This document shows positions 1 to 9,100 of a DNA stretch of 64,000 bases, piece after piece (positions within the stretch are counted from its first letter, which is position 1; the number at the start of each line of letters is the position of its first letter). Both the position numbers and the translations under genes were made by a program. The stretch spans positions 1,364,001 through 1,428,000 of the forward strand of contig NZ_CP176395.1 in assembly GCF_046244365.1 (NCBI RefSeq). The letters run 5' to 3'. Under the pieces are notes generated by a model. It saw nothing but the letters and a program-made list of their open reading frames with translations, was not told the origin of the DNA and searched no databases. Origin of the DNA: Paenibacillus_V sp046244365. GTDB taxonomy: Bacteria; Bacillota; Bacilli; Paenibacillales; NBRC-103111.

Positions 1-161
1 GGTGATCGTCCCCTTGCAAAATGAGAAACAGGGACGGCTGCCCGGCTTGTCCTTACGGGCATTTTTTGAATATATGGGGGAATACCCAGTCCGCCGGGAC
101 ATTTTCGACATACGATGTCTTGCGTCTACTAATTAACCTTACACGAAGGGTGGAAAAACAA

Positions 162-278
162 ATGGGCAATGTTGCGGGACTTGGTTTCGGCGGGTTTACT
201 TCGACAGGCGTCATTTTGGTACTCTTCATTCTGCTTGTTATCGTAGCTTGCGCATGTTGCTTCGGCGGAGGCTGCTAA
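162..278 (+). CDS. YjcZ-like small sporulation membrane peptide
   Basis: A 38-residue peptide with a Gly-rich start (MGNVAGLGFGGF), one hydrophobic segment (about residues 15-32) and a Cys/Gly-rich end (ACACCFGGGC). This layout is typical of the YjcZ family of short sporulation proteins in Bacillales; their exact role is not settled. The open frame extends back to position 21, but that upstream part looks random. The ATG at 162 follows a purine-rich ribosome site (GAAGGGTGG) with suitable spacing, so it is preferred. A CATACGAT sequence at 109-116 resembles the -10 box of mother-cell sporulation sigma factors, but I found no matching -35. The family call is by overall pattern. Confidence 0.72.
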   Translation: MGNVAGLGFGGFTSTGVILVLFILLVIVACACCFGGGC

Positions 279-321
279 TTCCCATTCAGCGATTATTCGC
301 GATATAGCGGCACAGGAAAGG

Positions 322-349
322 CTCTCGCCTATTCGGGCGGGGGTCTTTT
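322..349 (+). terminator. Possible weak terminator after the YjcZ-like gene
   Basis: CTCGCC (324-329) pairs with GGCGGG (336-341) around a six-base loop and can extend two more wobble pairs. A T-rich stretch broken by Gs follows, so termination strength is uncertain. Confidence 0.45.
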
Positions 350-365
350 GGGTTTTAGCCGGAGC

Positions 366-394
366 TTGCAACAGTTCGCGGTTTTGCTTATAAT
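366..394 (+). promoter_or_regulatory. Sigma-A promoter of the pheST leader
   Basis: TTGCAA (366-371) and a perfect TATAAT (389-394) are separated by exactly 17 bp. Transcription would start near 401, giving a leader of about 480 nt ahead of pheS that contains the T-box element. Confidence 0.75.
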
Positions 395-465
395 AGCTGT
401 TATTAGCGCGTGTTTGTAGGGGCTCGTTTACTAACCGGGCGCTTGCTGAACGTTCATATGAAAAT

Positions 466-776
466 GCTACGACGGAGATAAGTACGCAGTGCCTCTTTAC
501 AGGGAGAAGACGCCGGAGATTGAGAGCGTCTTTAAGGAATCAGGCTGCCGAAGTTCACTCCCGAGCAGTCCCTTGAAACCGTTGAAACGGCAAGTAGAGG
601 GTACCGGCGACAAGCCGTTATCGCAAGGAAGCGAAGACATGCGGGACATCGTTTCGGCTCGAGCTATCGAATCGGGATGACGGTCCGGGAGAACGCCTGA
701 GGGCGGAGAAGCATGACTTAACAAGGGTGGTACCACGGCGATTTCGTCCCTTATGGGGGATGGAAGCGTCTTTTTT
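466..776 (+). promoter_or_regulatory. T-box riboswitch (Phe), pheST leader
   Basis: The T-box sequence AGGGTGGTACCACGG is present at about 724-738. It is followed by a terminator hairpin (about 740-770, with G-U pairs) and a run of six T at 771-776. The Stem I region starts near 467 and carries an AGTA bulge motif (about 481). A GAAGTTCAC segment near 551-558 places the specifier triplet TTC (554-556), a Phe codon, in the expected context. Uncharged tRNA-Phe would bind here and favour the antiterminator, allowing transcription into pheS and pheT. The gene content downstream agrees with the codon read. Confidence 0.93.
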
Positions 777-878
777 GCGTTCATGCCCATCATGGCGATG
801 AACTTGCGTAAGAGGGTTAGGCTTAAGAATCGACGCATCGCACCGCTTTGCGGGTTAAGACAAAAGGAGGCAACCGAA

Positions 879-1913
879 ATGAAACAACGTTTGGAGGCGC
901 TCAAGCAGGAAGCGCTGCAGGAGCTCGCACAGGTAACGAACAGCCAGCACCTGAACGACCTGCGCGTCAAATATTTGGGCAAAAAGGGCCCGCTTACCGA
1001 AATTTTGCGCGGCATGGGCGCGCTGAGCGCGGAGGAGCGCCCGATCATCGGGCAAGTGGCGAACGACGTTCGCGCCGCGATCGAGGAAGTCATAGAAGCG
1101 AAGCAGGCGGAATATCAGCGCCAGGAAACCGCAAGCCGGCTTGCGGCCGAAACGATCGACGTGACGCTGCCGGGACGTCCGGCAGGCCATGGCGCCGTGC
1201 ATCCGCTCAGCAAGGTCATCCAGGACATCGAGGACATTTTTATCGGGATGGGCTATACGGTGGCGGAAGGTCCAGAGGTGGAGCAGGATTATTACAACTT
1301 CGAGGCGCTCAATTTGCCCAAAAATCACCCGGCCCGCGACATGCAGGATTCGTTCTACGTCACGGATGATATTTTGATGCGTACCCATACTTCGCCGGTT
1401 CAAGTGCGCACGATGGAGAAAATGAAAGGCGCCGCGCCGGTTAAAATCATTTGCCCGGGCAGAGTGTACCGCCGCGACGACGACGACGCGACCCACTCCC
1501 ATGTGTTCACGCAGATCGAGGGACTCGTTATCGACCGCAACATTAAAATGAGCGACCTGAAGGGGACCCTGCTGCAATTCGTGCAGGAGATGTTCGGCAA
1601 GGATACGCAAATCCGTTTGCGCCCAAGCTTCTTCCCGTTCACGGAGCCGAGCGCGGAGGTCGACGTGACCTGCTGCATGTGCAAAGGCTCGGGTTGCCGC
1701 ACGTGTAAGCAGACGGGCTGGCTCGAAATTCTCGGCTCCGGCATGGTGCATCCGCGCGTGCTCGAGATGGCCGGATACGATCCGCAGGAGTTCAGCGGCT
1801 TCGCTTTCGGTATGGGCGTCGAGCGGATCGCGATGCTCAAATACGGCGTCGACGACATTCGTCATTTCTACATGAACGACCTGCGGTTCCTGAAGCAGTT
1901 CGTGCATATTTAG
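879..1913 (+). CDS. pheS: Phenylalanine--tRNA ligase alpha subunit
   Basis: Catalytic subunit of the cytosolic alpha2beta2 phenylalanyl-tRNA synthetase; it activates Phe and charges tRNA-Phe. The 344-residue product has the usual N-terminal helical tRNA-contacting arm (about 1-85), then a class II synthetase core. Visible motifs are GRVYRRD (from residue 194, motif 2 region) and FAFGMGVER (308-316, motif 3 and the Phe pocket). The frame is open back to 753, but that start would lie inside the T-box terminator. The ATG at 879 has AAAGGAGG upstream and gives the standard family length. It is followed by pheT after 74 bp, and both are controlled by the upstream T-box. Confidence 0.97.
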   Translation: MKQRLEALKQEALQELAQVTNSQHLNDLRVKYLGKKGPLTEILRGMGALSAEERPIIGQVANDVRAAIEEVIEAKQAEYQRQETASRLAAETIDVTLPGRPAGHGAVHPLSKVIQDIEDIFIGMGYTVAEGPEVEQDYYNFEALNLPKNHPARDMQDSFYVTDDILMRTHTSPVQVRTMEKMKGAAPVKIICPGRVYRRDDDDATHSHVFTQIEGLVIDRNIKMSDLKGTLLQFVQEMFGKDTQIRLRPSFFPFTEPSAEVDVTCCMCKGSGCRTCKQTGWLEILGSGMVHPRVLEMAGYDPQEFSGFAFGMGVERIAMLKYGVDDIRHFYMNDLRFLKQFVHI

Positions 1914-1987
1914 GCTTTGGCCGATAGATCCCGTCATCCGGCTGAGCCGGTGCCGATTATTTTGAAGGAAGAGGGAGTGGCATAACA

Positions 1988-4420
1988 ATGAAAGTATCCT
2001 ATAAATGGTTATCGGATTACGTCGACGTTTCGGGCTTCACGGCTGCGGAACTGGCGGAAAAGCTGACGCGCAGCGGCATCGAGGTGGATGTCGTCGAGAA
2101 CCGCAACAAAGGCGTCGAGAACGTCGTCGTCGGCTTCGTTAAATCGAAGGAGAAGCATCCCGATGCGGATAAATTGAACGTTTGTATCGTTGACGCGGGA
2201 CAGGGCGAGGACCTGCAAATCGTGTGCGGCGCGAAAAACGTGGCAGCGGGGCAAAAGGTGCCTGTCGCGATCGTCGGCGCGAAGCTCCCTGACGGTCTGC
2301 AAATCAAGCGCGCCAAGCTGCGCGGCGTCGAATCGCAAGGCATGATCTGCTCGGCGAAGGAGCTTGGCCTTAACGACAAGCTGCTGCCGAAGGAGATTCA
2401 GGAGGGCATTCTGGTGCTGCCGGAGGACACGCAGGTCGGCTTGAGCATTCTCGACGTTCTGGCGATCGACGATCATGTGCTTGAGCTGGATTTGACGCCG
2501 AACCGTTCCGACTGTCTCAGCATGCTGGGAGCGGCTTACGAAATCGCGGCGATTCTAGGCCGCGAAGTAAAGCTTCCTTCGACGGATGCAGGGCTTCGGA
2601 CGAGTGCAAGCAAAGCGGCTGATGCCGTGAGCGTAACGATTAGCGCGCCTGAAGCTTGCTCGCACTACAGCGCGCGGCTGCTCGAAGGCGTAACGATCGG
2701 ACTGGCGCCTCTCTGGATGCAAAACCGTCTGATGGCGGCAGGCATTCGCCCGATCAATAACATCGTCGACATTACGAACTATGTCATGCTCGAATACGGT
2801 CAACCGCTTCACGCATTCGACGCGAACAAGCTGGAGGGCGGCCGCATCGAGGTGCGCTTCGCCCGCGAAGGCGAAACGATCGTGTCGCTGGACGACGCCG
2901 AACGTAAACTTGAGCCTCATATGCTGGTCATTGCGGACGGCGCGAAGCCGGTTGCCATTGCCGGCGTTATGGGCGGAGCGAATTCGGAAGTATCGGAGGG
3001 CACGTCGAGCATTCTGCTGGAATCGGCCAAATTCGCCGGCAGCACCGTTCGCAAAACGTCGCGTCAGCTCGGGCTGCGCTCGGAATCGAGCGCGCGCTTC
3101 GAGAAGGAAGTGAATCCGGAGGGCGTCCTTGCTGCGCTCAACCGCGCGGCTTCGCTGATCTGCGAGTACGGCGGCGCCAAAGCGGCCGAAGGTATCGTGG
3201 AAGCGGTCGCCGAGCGTCATACGCAGGTCCGGGTGAAGCTTACGCTGACGAAGGTGAACGGCTACCTCGGCACTTCGTTGTCGCTTGACGAGGTGAAGGC
3301 GATTTTCGACCGTCTGAACTTTGCTTACGATGCGGAAGGCGCCGAAACGCTTGTCGTCCATGTGCCTAGCCGCAGAGGAGATATTTCCCGCGACGTCGAT
3401 CTGATCGAAGAGGTAGCCCGTCTTCACGGCTACGATAACATTCCGACGAGTCTTATGAGCGGGGTAACGACGCCGGGCGCGCTCACGAAGGAGCAGAAGG
3501 TACGCCGCACGGTGCGCAGCCTGCTGACGGAGAGCGGATTGCACGAGGTGGTCGCTTATAGCTTTACGCATCCTCAACAGATCGTCCAATTCCCGGGACG
3601 TTATCCGGACGCCAAGCCGGTGGCGCTGGCGCTGCCGATGAGCGAGGAACGCAGCGCGCTGCGCACGAGCCTCGTTCCGCATTTGCTTGATACGGCCGTG
3701 TATAACCGGAACCGGAGCAACGACGATATCGCCGTATTCGAAATCGGCAAAGTGTTCGTCTCCCGCGAGGAATCGCTGACGAAGCTGCCGGAGGAGCGGC
3801 TGCTGCTCTCGATCCTGTGGACGGGCAACCGCCGCGGCACGCACTGGACGGGGAAAGCGGAGAAGGTGGATTTCTTCGACGCGAAGGGCGTGCTGGAAAA
3901 ACTGTTCGGCTACCTGGGCGTGAACGTATCGTATTCCGCTTCCTCCGAGCAGGATGGCTTTCATCCGGGTCGCACGGCCGTCCTATCGATCGGGGAAACG
4001 CAGATCGGCACGCTCGGCCAGCTTCATCCGGAGCTGCAGCAGGCGAAGGATCTGGACGACACGTACGTGTGCGAGCTGGAGCTGGATACGCTGAGCGGCT
4101 TCGTTTCGTTCGACATCGCCTATAGGACGCTGCCTCGCTTCCCGGCAAGCACGCGCGACATCGCCGTCGTCGTCGACCGCGGCGTAGCCGTAGGCTCGCT
4201 GGAAGCGGCGGTTCGCGAAGTCGCGGGCTCGCTGCTCGAATCGATTCAGGTGTTCGACATTTACACCGGCGAGCGTCTCGGTGCGGACAAGAAGAGCGTG
4301 GCGTTAGCGCTCGTTTACCGTCATCCGGAGCGCACGCTGAACGACGAAGAAGTAGCCGATCTGCACGGCCGCGCCGTGGCGGCGCTCGAGCAATCGTTCG
4401 GCGCGGAGCTGCGTAAATAG
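1988..4420 (+). CDS. pheT: Phenylalanine--tRNA ligase beta subunit
   Basis: Structural and editing subunit of phenylalanyl-tRNA synthetase, partner of PheS. The 810-residue length matches bacterial PheT. Domains in order are an EMAP/OB tRNA-binding fold (about 40-150), the B3/B4 editing region (about 210-400), the B5 DNA-binding-like fold (about 405-475), the core, and a C-terminal ferredoxin-like anticodon-binding domain starting near RFPASTRDIAVVVDR. GAGGGAGTGG precedes the ATG. It is second in the pheST operon and ends just before a strong intrinsic terminator. In Bacillus an rnhC gene usually follows; none is seen here. Confidence 0.97.
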   Translation: MKVSYKWLSDYVDVSGFTAAELAEKLTRSGIEVDVVENRNKGVENVVVGFVKSKEKHPDADKLNVCIVDAGQGEDLQIVCGAKNVAAGQKVPVAIVGAKLPDGLQIKRAKLRGVESQGMICSAKELGLNDKLLPKEIQEGILVLPEDTQVGLSILDVLAIDDHVLELDLTPNRSDCLSMLGAAYEIAAILGREVKLPSTDAGLRTSASKAADAVSVTISAPEACSHYSARLLEGVTIGLAPLWMQNRLMAAGIRPINNIVDITNYVMLEYGQPLHAFDANKLEGGRIEVRFAREGETIVSLDDAERKLEPHMLVIADGAKPVAIAGVMGGANSEVSEGTSSILLESAKFAGSTVRKTSRQLGLRSESSARFEKEVNPEGVLAALNRAASLICEYGGAKAAEGIVEAVAERHTQVRVKLTLTKVNGYLGTSLSLDEVKAIFDRLNFAYDAEGAETLVVHVPSRRGDISRDVDLIEEVARLHGYDNIPTSLMSGVTTPGALTKEQKVRRTVRSLLTESGLHEVVAYSFTHPQQIVQFPGRYPDAKPVALALPMSEERSALRTSLVPHLLDTAVYNRNRSNDDIAVFEIGKVFVSREESLTKLPEERLLLSILWTGNRRGTHWTGKAEKVDFFDAKGVLEKLFGYLGVNVSYSASSEQDGFHPGRTAVLSIGETQIGTLGQLHPELQQAKDLDDTYVCELELDTLSGFVSFDIAYRTLPRFPASTRDIAVVVDRGVAVGSLEAAVREVAGSLLESIQVFDIYTGERLGADKKSVALALVYRHPERTLNDEEVADLHGRAVAALEQSFGAELRK

Positions 4421-4452
4421 TCCGCTGCGACACTGCGGATAAATGTGAATGC

Positions 4453-4499
4453 AACCTCCCCATTAAAGGCGTTATGGCCTTTAATGGGGAGGTTTTTTT
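4453..4499 (+). terminator. Intrinsic terminator of pheST
   Basis: A near-perfect 18-bp stem (AACCTCCCCATTAAAGGC with its complement) closes a five-base loop and runs into seven T. It is one of the strongest terminators in the window. Confidence 0.95.
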
Positions 4500-4730
4500 A
4501 CGAAGGGGGAGGAATGCGGATTCGGTTGATACAGGCTGATCGGGGTGACGCGGGCTGACGCGAGCAGTCGCAGGTGGATCAGGCTAACTCGGCGGATGCC
4601 GGAGGGAGAGGCAGGAAGCGTAAATGCTCTATAGCTCCTCCGTATATTTAACTGCAAACGTACCCGGTACCAAGCGTCCGAAGCGAGCCGGCTGTAAATA
4701 ACGAACGAGACGTCCGCCCCACCCGAGCGG

Positions 4731-5060
4731 GCTGCCAGCTACGAAGGAAGGAGCCAGTTATTACACTCAAGCGGGATGTCAGCTACGAAGGAAGGAACCA
4801 GTTATTACACTCAAGCGTGCTGCCAGCTACGAAGGAACGAGTCAGTTATTACACTCAAGCGTGCTGTCAGCTACGAAGGAACGAGCCAGTCATCCCGCCA
4901 AGCGTGCTTCCAGCAACCAACGAGAGCCAACCAATCTACCAAAGTGCTGCCAGAAACTAACACGAATCAACCGCCAAGCGTACTGCCAGCAACCAACCAA
5001 CGAACGAGTCAACCAATCCACCAAGGGTGCTGCCGGCAACCAACGAATCCAGCAGCAAGG
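4731..5060 (+). repeat. Degenerating 44-bp tandem repeat array, about 8 units
   Basis: Units start at 4731, 4775, 4819 and 4863 with an exact 44-bp period and only a few mismatches; the core reads CAGCTACGAAGGAA then CAGTTATTACACTCAAGCG. Four further diverged units begin near 4906, 4946, 4982 and 5029 with periods of 36-47 bp and keep the TGCCAG start and a CCAA-rich middle. There are no spacers of unique sequence between units, so this is not a CRISPR array. A short open frame through it is a by-product of the repeat. Confidence 0.85.
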
Positions 5061-5275
5061 GCCTGATGTTAATACGCTTAGTTACCCTTCGCACAATTCC
5101 GTAGACAAACCTATCTCCCATCCAGCACTTCATTTCATCCGCACCTCCGTCCACATGTTTAGTTAGTAGTGTAATGCCCGGGGCAGAGCGGCCATTTTGT
5201 ATGATCCTTACGCCTGCCTCGCTGGAAGTTCGTTACTGCCGCTGTAGAACGTCGATTTTTTGCTTTGAACAGGTT

Positions 5276-5481
5276 TAGTGAACCAAAGTTCATTATTTAT
5301 TACCCTAAGTTCACTATTTCGACCGATCAACGGTGGAAATTGGTGAATAGTGAAGCAGAGGTCGCTAAATTACCGTGAAGTTCACTAATTATGAAGCTAG
5401 GTTCATTATTGTCTACTCAGGTCTCTTTTTAGCTGGAAATAGTGAACTTTGCTTCACTAATAGTGAACTGTCCTTCACTAA
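5276..5481. repeat. Array of ten TTCACTA/TAGTGAA motifs, 21-bp phased
   Basis: Ten copies of the 8-mer (G/C)TTCA(C/T)TA lie within 206 bp: forward at 5288, 5309, 5380, 5401, 5452 and 5473; reverse at 5276, 5348, 5440 and 5461. Forward copies come as pairs exactly 21 bp apart, and reverse copies 5440/5461 are also 21 bp apart. At 5440-5460 and 5461-5481 two 21-bp units, each TAGTGAA-N6-TTCACTA plus one base, sit directly in tandem. A similar dyad, with the variant TTCATTA right arm, lies at 5276-5295. The layout suggests binding sites for a dimeric protein, or an intergenic repeat family. Confidence 0.8.
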
Positions 5482-6131
5482 AATTACGGTATGCTTGGGC
5501 AAACCTTGGAGCAAACGGTGAGAATGGCGGTTTGGAGCTGCTCATGAGAAGTCGGAGTGTCTCCCGTTCGGCAATCGTCTTTTATACGGATGTTACTGAG
5601 TCTAGCGGCGTTTGATTATTCCGAATGCAGCACCCCAAATGGGAGAACTCGTTGGGGCAGCCCTCCTGTCCATATTTTCTTTCGGAACTTACTCGTTCCC
5701 TAACCGTAAACAGAATACGGCGTGGACACATGGTGGTGAAGCGCGTGCAGGGCTTGGCTTCTGTTTTTACGGAAGGCTGACATGTAACGTTATCGAGTTG
5801 GGCGGAATTCAGACGGCGAAGCAGCCGATAAATAGGCGAAAAATGACGGTTGTTGCTCACTTGAGGGGAGAAACGTTGCAGAAAGGTGTCGGAATCGCAT
5901 AATTGAGCCTTTTTACACTAGTGGCAGAAGGAAATTGCACTTTCATTAGCGAATAGTAACGGATGAATCGGTTGCGCGTATGTGCAGAGCGAACCGGTTC
6001 CTGGAAATGGGATCAATTGCCGTTGAAACGGTTTGGATGAATTTATGAGACGACAACTATAGCAAAACGGTCACGTTATGCCGGATGATGCGAAATAACG
6101 GAAGCAGGGAGAAGTAAGGAGGACTTTAAAC

Positions 6132-9100
6132 GTGAATGGCGAGGATAGCAAAATCAAGGTAACGGTTGATATTTACGGCACCCAGTATCGGCTTGTCGGC
6201 GAATCGAGCCCCGGCTATATGAAGACGGTGGCAGCCCAAGTCAATGAACATATGAAACGAATTGCGAGTACGGCTCCTCAGCTCGACACTATGCGGATAG
6301 CCGTGCTAGCGGCAGTACATATGGCGGATGAGTTCCAAGGAATGAAGACCGAGCTGGGGAAAACACGCGACGATATGCAGCAGCGTTTCGATTCGCTGCA
6401 GAAAGAAATTCGCGAATCGCATAGCCGCGTCAAAACGTTGGAGACGGATTTGTCCGGTGCGTTGGAGCACGGAATTGCCCAGGAAAAGGCGCTGCGCGAA
6501 GAGCTTGAACAGGTGCAAGCCGATGTTCAGGCTCAGGTGAAGGCGCTGGAAGCGGCAAAAGAAGCGGCGACGGCCAAGCAGCGCGAGCTGCAGCAGGCGC
6601 TGGAGCGTGCGCAAGGGAGTGCGAAGGCGGAGCGGGAGCGCTTGGAGCAGGCGCTTAATGCGGCGCGGTCGGAGGCGGCGGCGAAGCAGCGCGAGCTGCA
6701 GCAGGGGCTGGAGCGCGCGCAAGCGAATGCGAAAGCGGAACGCGAGCGTTTGGAGCAGGCGCTGAACACGGCGCGGACTGAAGCGGCGGCGAAGCAGCAT
6801 GAGCTTGGCGAAGCGCTGGAGCGCGCGCAGGCGGAAGCGGGCGAGCAATCACGCGAGCTGACGAAGCTGCGCGAGGCGAAAGCGGAGCTGGAGGAGTCGG
6901 CGGCGACGCTGGAGCTGCTGCATGCGGAGGCGCAGGGCGAGTGGGAAGCGAAGCGGCGCGAGCTAGGCGAAGCGCTGGAGCGTGCGCAGATGGAAGCGGG
7001 CGAGCAATCACGCGAGCTGACGAAGCTGCGGGAGACGAAGGCGGAGCTGGAGGAGACGGCGGCGACGCTGGAGCTGCTGCACGCGGAGGCGCAGAGCGAG
7101 TGGGAAGCGAAGCGGCGCGAGCTTGGCGAAGCGCTGGAGCGCGCACAGGCGGAAGCGGGCGAGCAATCACGCGAGCTGACGAAGCTGCGAGAGGCGAAAG
7201 CGGAGCTCGAGGAGACGGCGGCGACGCTGGAGCTGCTGCACGCGGAGGCGCAGAGCGAGTGGGAAGCGAAGCGGCGCGAGCTTGGCGAAGCGCTGGAGCG
7301 TGCGCAGGCGGAAGCCGGCGAGCAAGCGCGTGAGCTGACGAAGCTGCGGGAGACGAAGGCGGAGCTGGAGGAGACGGCGGCGACGCTGGAGCTGCTGCAC
7401 GCAGAGGCGCAGAGCGAGTGGGAAGCGGAACGGCGCAAGCTTAACGAAGCGCAGGTGCGTACGCAGGCGGAAGCCGAGGCGCGGGAACGCGATCTGGCGA
7501 AGTTGCGGGAGACGAAGGCGGAGCTGGAGGAGACTGCGGCGACGCTGGAGCTGCTTCACGCGGAGGCGCAGAGCGAGTGGGAAGAGGAGCGTTCGCGGCT
7601 GAACAGCCATGCGGATACGCTGCAAGCGGAGCTGAACGCGGCATTCGAGCGCGAGCAGCAGGCTGCACAGCAGCTTGAAGCGGCGCGTACGGAAGCGGGC
7701 GCGAAGCAGAAAGAACTGGAGGCGGCGCGCGAAACGGCCGGTGTAAAGCAGCGCGAGCTGCAGCAAGCTCTGGAACGGGCTCAAGCAGCTGCGCGAGCCG
7801 AGCGGGATCGTCTGGAGCAGGCGCTGCAAGCGGCGCGGTCCGAAACGGAAGCGAAGCAGCGTGAGCTTGACGAAGCGGTTGCGCATGCGCAAGCGGAAGC
7901 GGCTGAGCAAGAACGCGAGCTAACGAAGCTGCTGGAGGCTAAGGCCGAGCTGGAGGAAACCGCGGCAACGCTGGAATTGCTGCAAGCGGAGGCCGAGAGC
8001 GAGTGGGCGGCGGAGCGGTCTAAGCTGAGCGGCAAAGCGGAAACGCTGCAAGCGGAGCTAAGCGCGGCGTTCGAGCGCGAGCAGCAGGCGGCGCATCAGC
8101 TTAACGCCGTTCGCGAGGAAGCGGGAGCGAAGCAGAAGGAGCTGGAGGCCGCTTGCGAAGCGGCTGTCGCGAGACAGCGTGAGCTGCAGCAAGCGCTGGA
8201 GCGCGCCCAAGCGGGCGCTCGTGCGGAGCGCGATCGTCTGGAGCAGGCGTTGCAGCAGGCACGATCGGAAGCGGAAGCGAAGCAGCGCGAGTTCGGCGAA
8301 ACGTTAGAACGCGCCCAGGTCAAAGCCGCATCGCAAGAGCTGGAATTAGCGCAGCTGCGCGAAGTGAAGCTTCAATTGGAGGAGACGGCGGCAACGCTGG
8401 AGCTGCTGCAAACGGAAGCGCTGGAGGAATGGCAGGCGGAACGCGAGCGGTTGAGCGGCCAAAAGGAATCGCTGCAAGCGGATCTCCATGCTGCAATCGA
8501 GCGCGAGCGGCAGGCGGCGCGGGAGCTTGAAGCGGCGCGTGCGGAAACGGACGCTGTGCGGACCGAGCATGAAGCGGCGGAATCGAAAATGCGCGAGCTA
8601 GAGCGGACGCTGGAGCAGTCGCAAGCAGGCGCGCAAGCCGAGCGCGAGCGCCTGGAGCAAACGCTGCAGACCGCACGCTCAGAAGCGGAAGCGAAGCAGC
8701 GTGAGCTGCAGCAGGCGCTGGAGGAATCGCAAGCGGACGCGCAAGCCGAGCATAAGCGTTTGGAATTAACGCTGCAAAATGCACGCACGGAAGCGGAAGA
8801 AAAGCAGCGTGAGCTGCAGCAAGCGCTCGAGCAGTCGCAAACAGACGCAGGAGCCGAGCGCGAGCGCCTGGAGCAAGCGTTGCAAACGGTACGTGCGGAA
8901 GCGTCGGCCAAGCAGCGTGAGCTTGGCGAAGCGTTGGAGCTTGCGCAAGCGGAAGGCGTTTCGAGAGAGCGCGAGCTCAAGAAGCTGCAGGAGGCAAAGG
9001 CGGAGCTGGAGGAAACGGCGGCGACGCTGGAACTGCTTCAAGTCGAGGCGGAGAGCGAGTGGCAAGCGGAGCGCGCCAAGCTGAGCGGCCAAGCGGATAC

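Larger units (their letters stand above)
4500..6131 (+). other. 1.6-kb noncoding tract between pheT and zapA
   Basis: No open frame here shows a recognisable domain, a good ribosome site or coding-like composition. The tract holds two repeat structures listed separately (a degenerate 44-bp tandem array at 4731-5060 and a phased TTCACTA palindrome array at 5276-5481). From 5500 to 6110 nothing distinctive was found apart from locally AT-richer sequence. AAGGAGG at about 6117-6123 is the ribosome site of the following gene. In Bacillus the equivalent interval carries rnhC, so a lost gene is possible. Confidence 0.6.

Noticed and set aside
489..1093. Open frames on both strands across the T-box leader
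   Set aside because: They cross the T-box and its terminator and have no family signature.
2555..3964. 469-codon minus-strand frame opposite pheT
   Set aside because: Shadow frame; pheT is unambiguous on the plus strand.
4731..5060. Considered as a CRISPR array
   Set aside because: Units are directly adjacent with no unique spacers, and no cas genes are near.
4776..5166. Short open frames through the 44-bp repeat array
   Set aside because: They arise from the tandem repeat itself (44 is not a multiple of 3) and drift frame between units.
5582..5902. Two overlapping open frames of about 92-96 codons on opposite strands in the pheT-zapA gap
   Set aside because: No ribosome site, no domain and no coding-like composition; both are probably chance frames.
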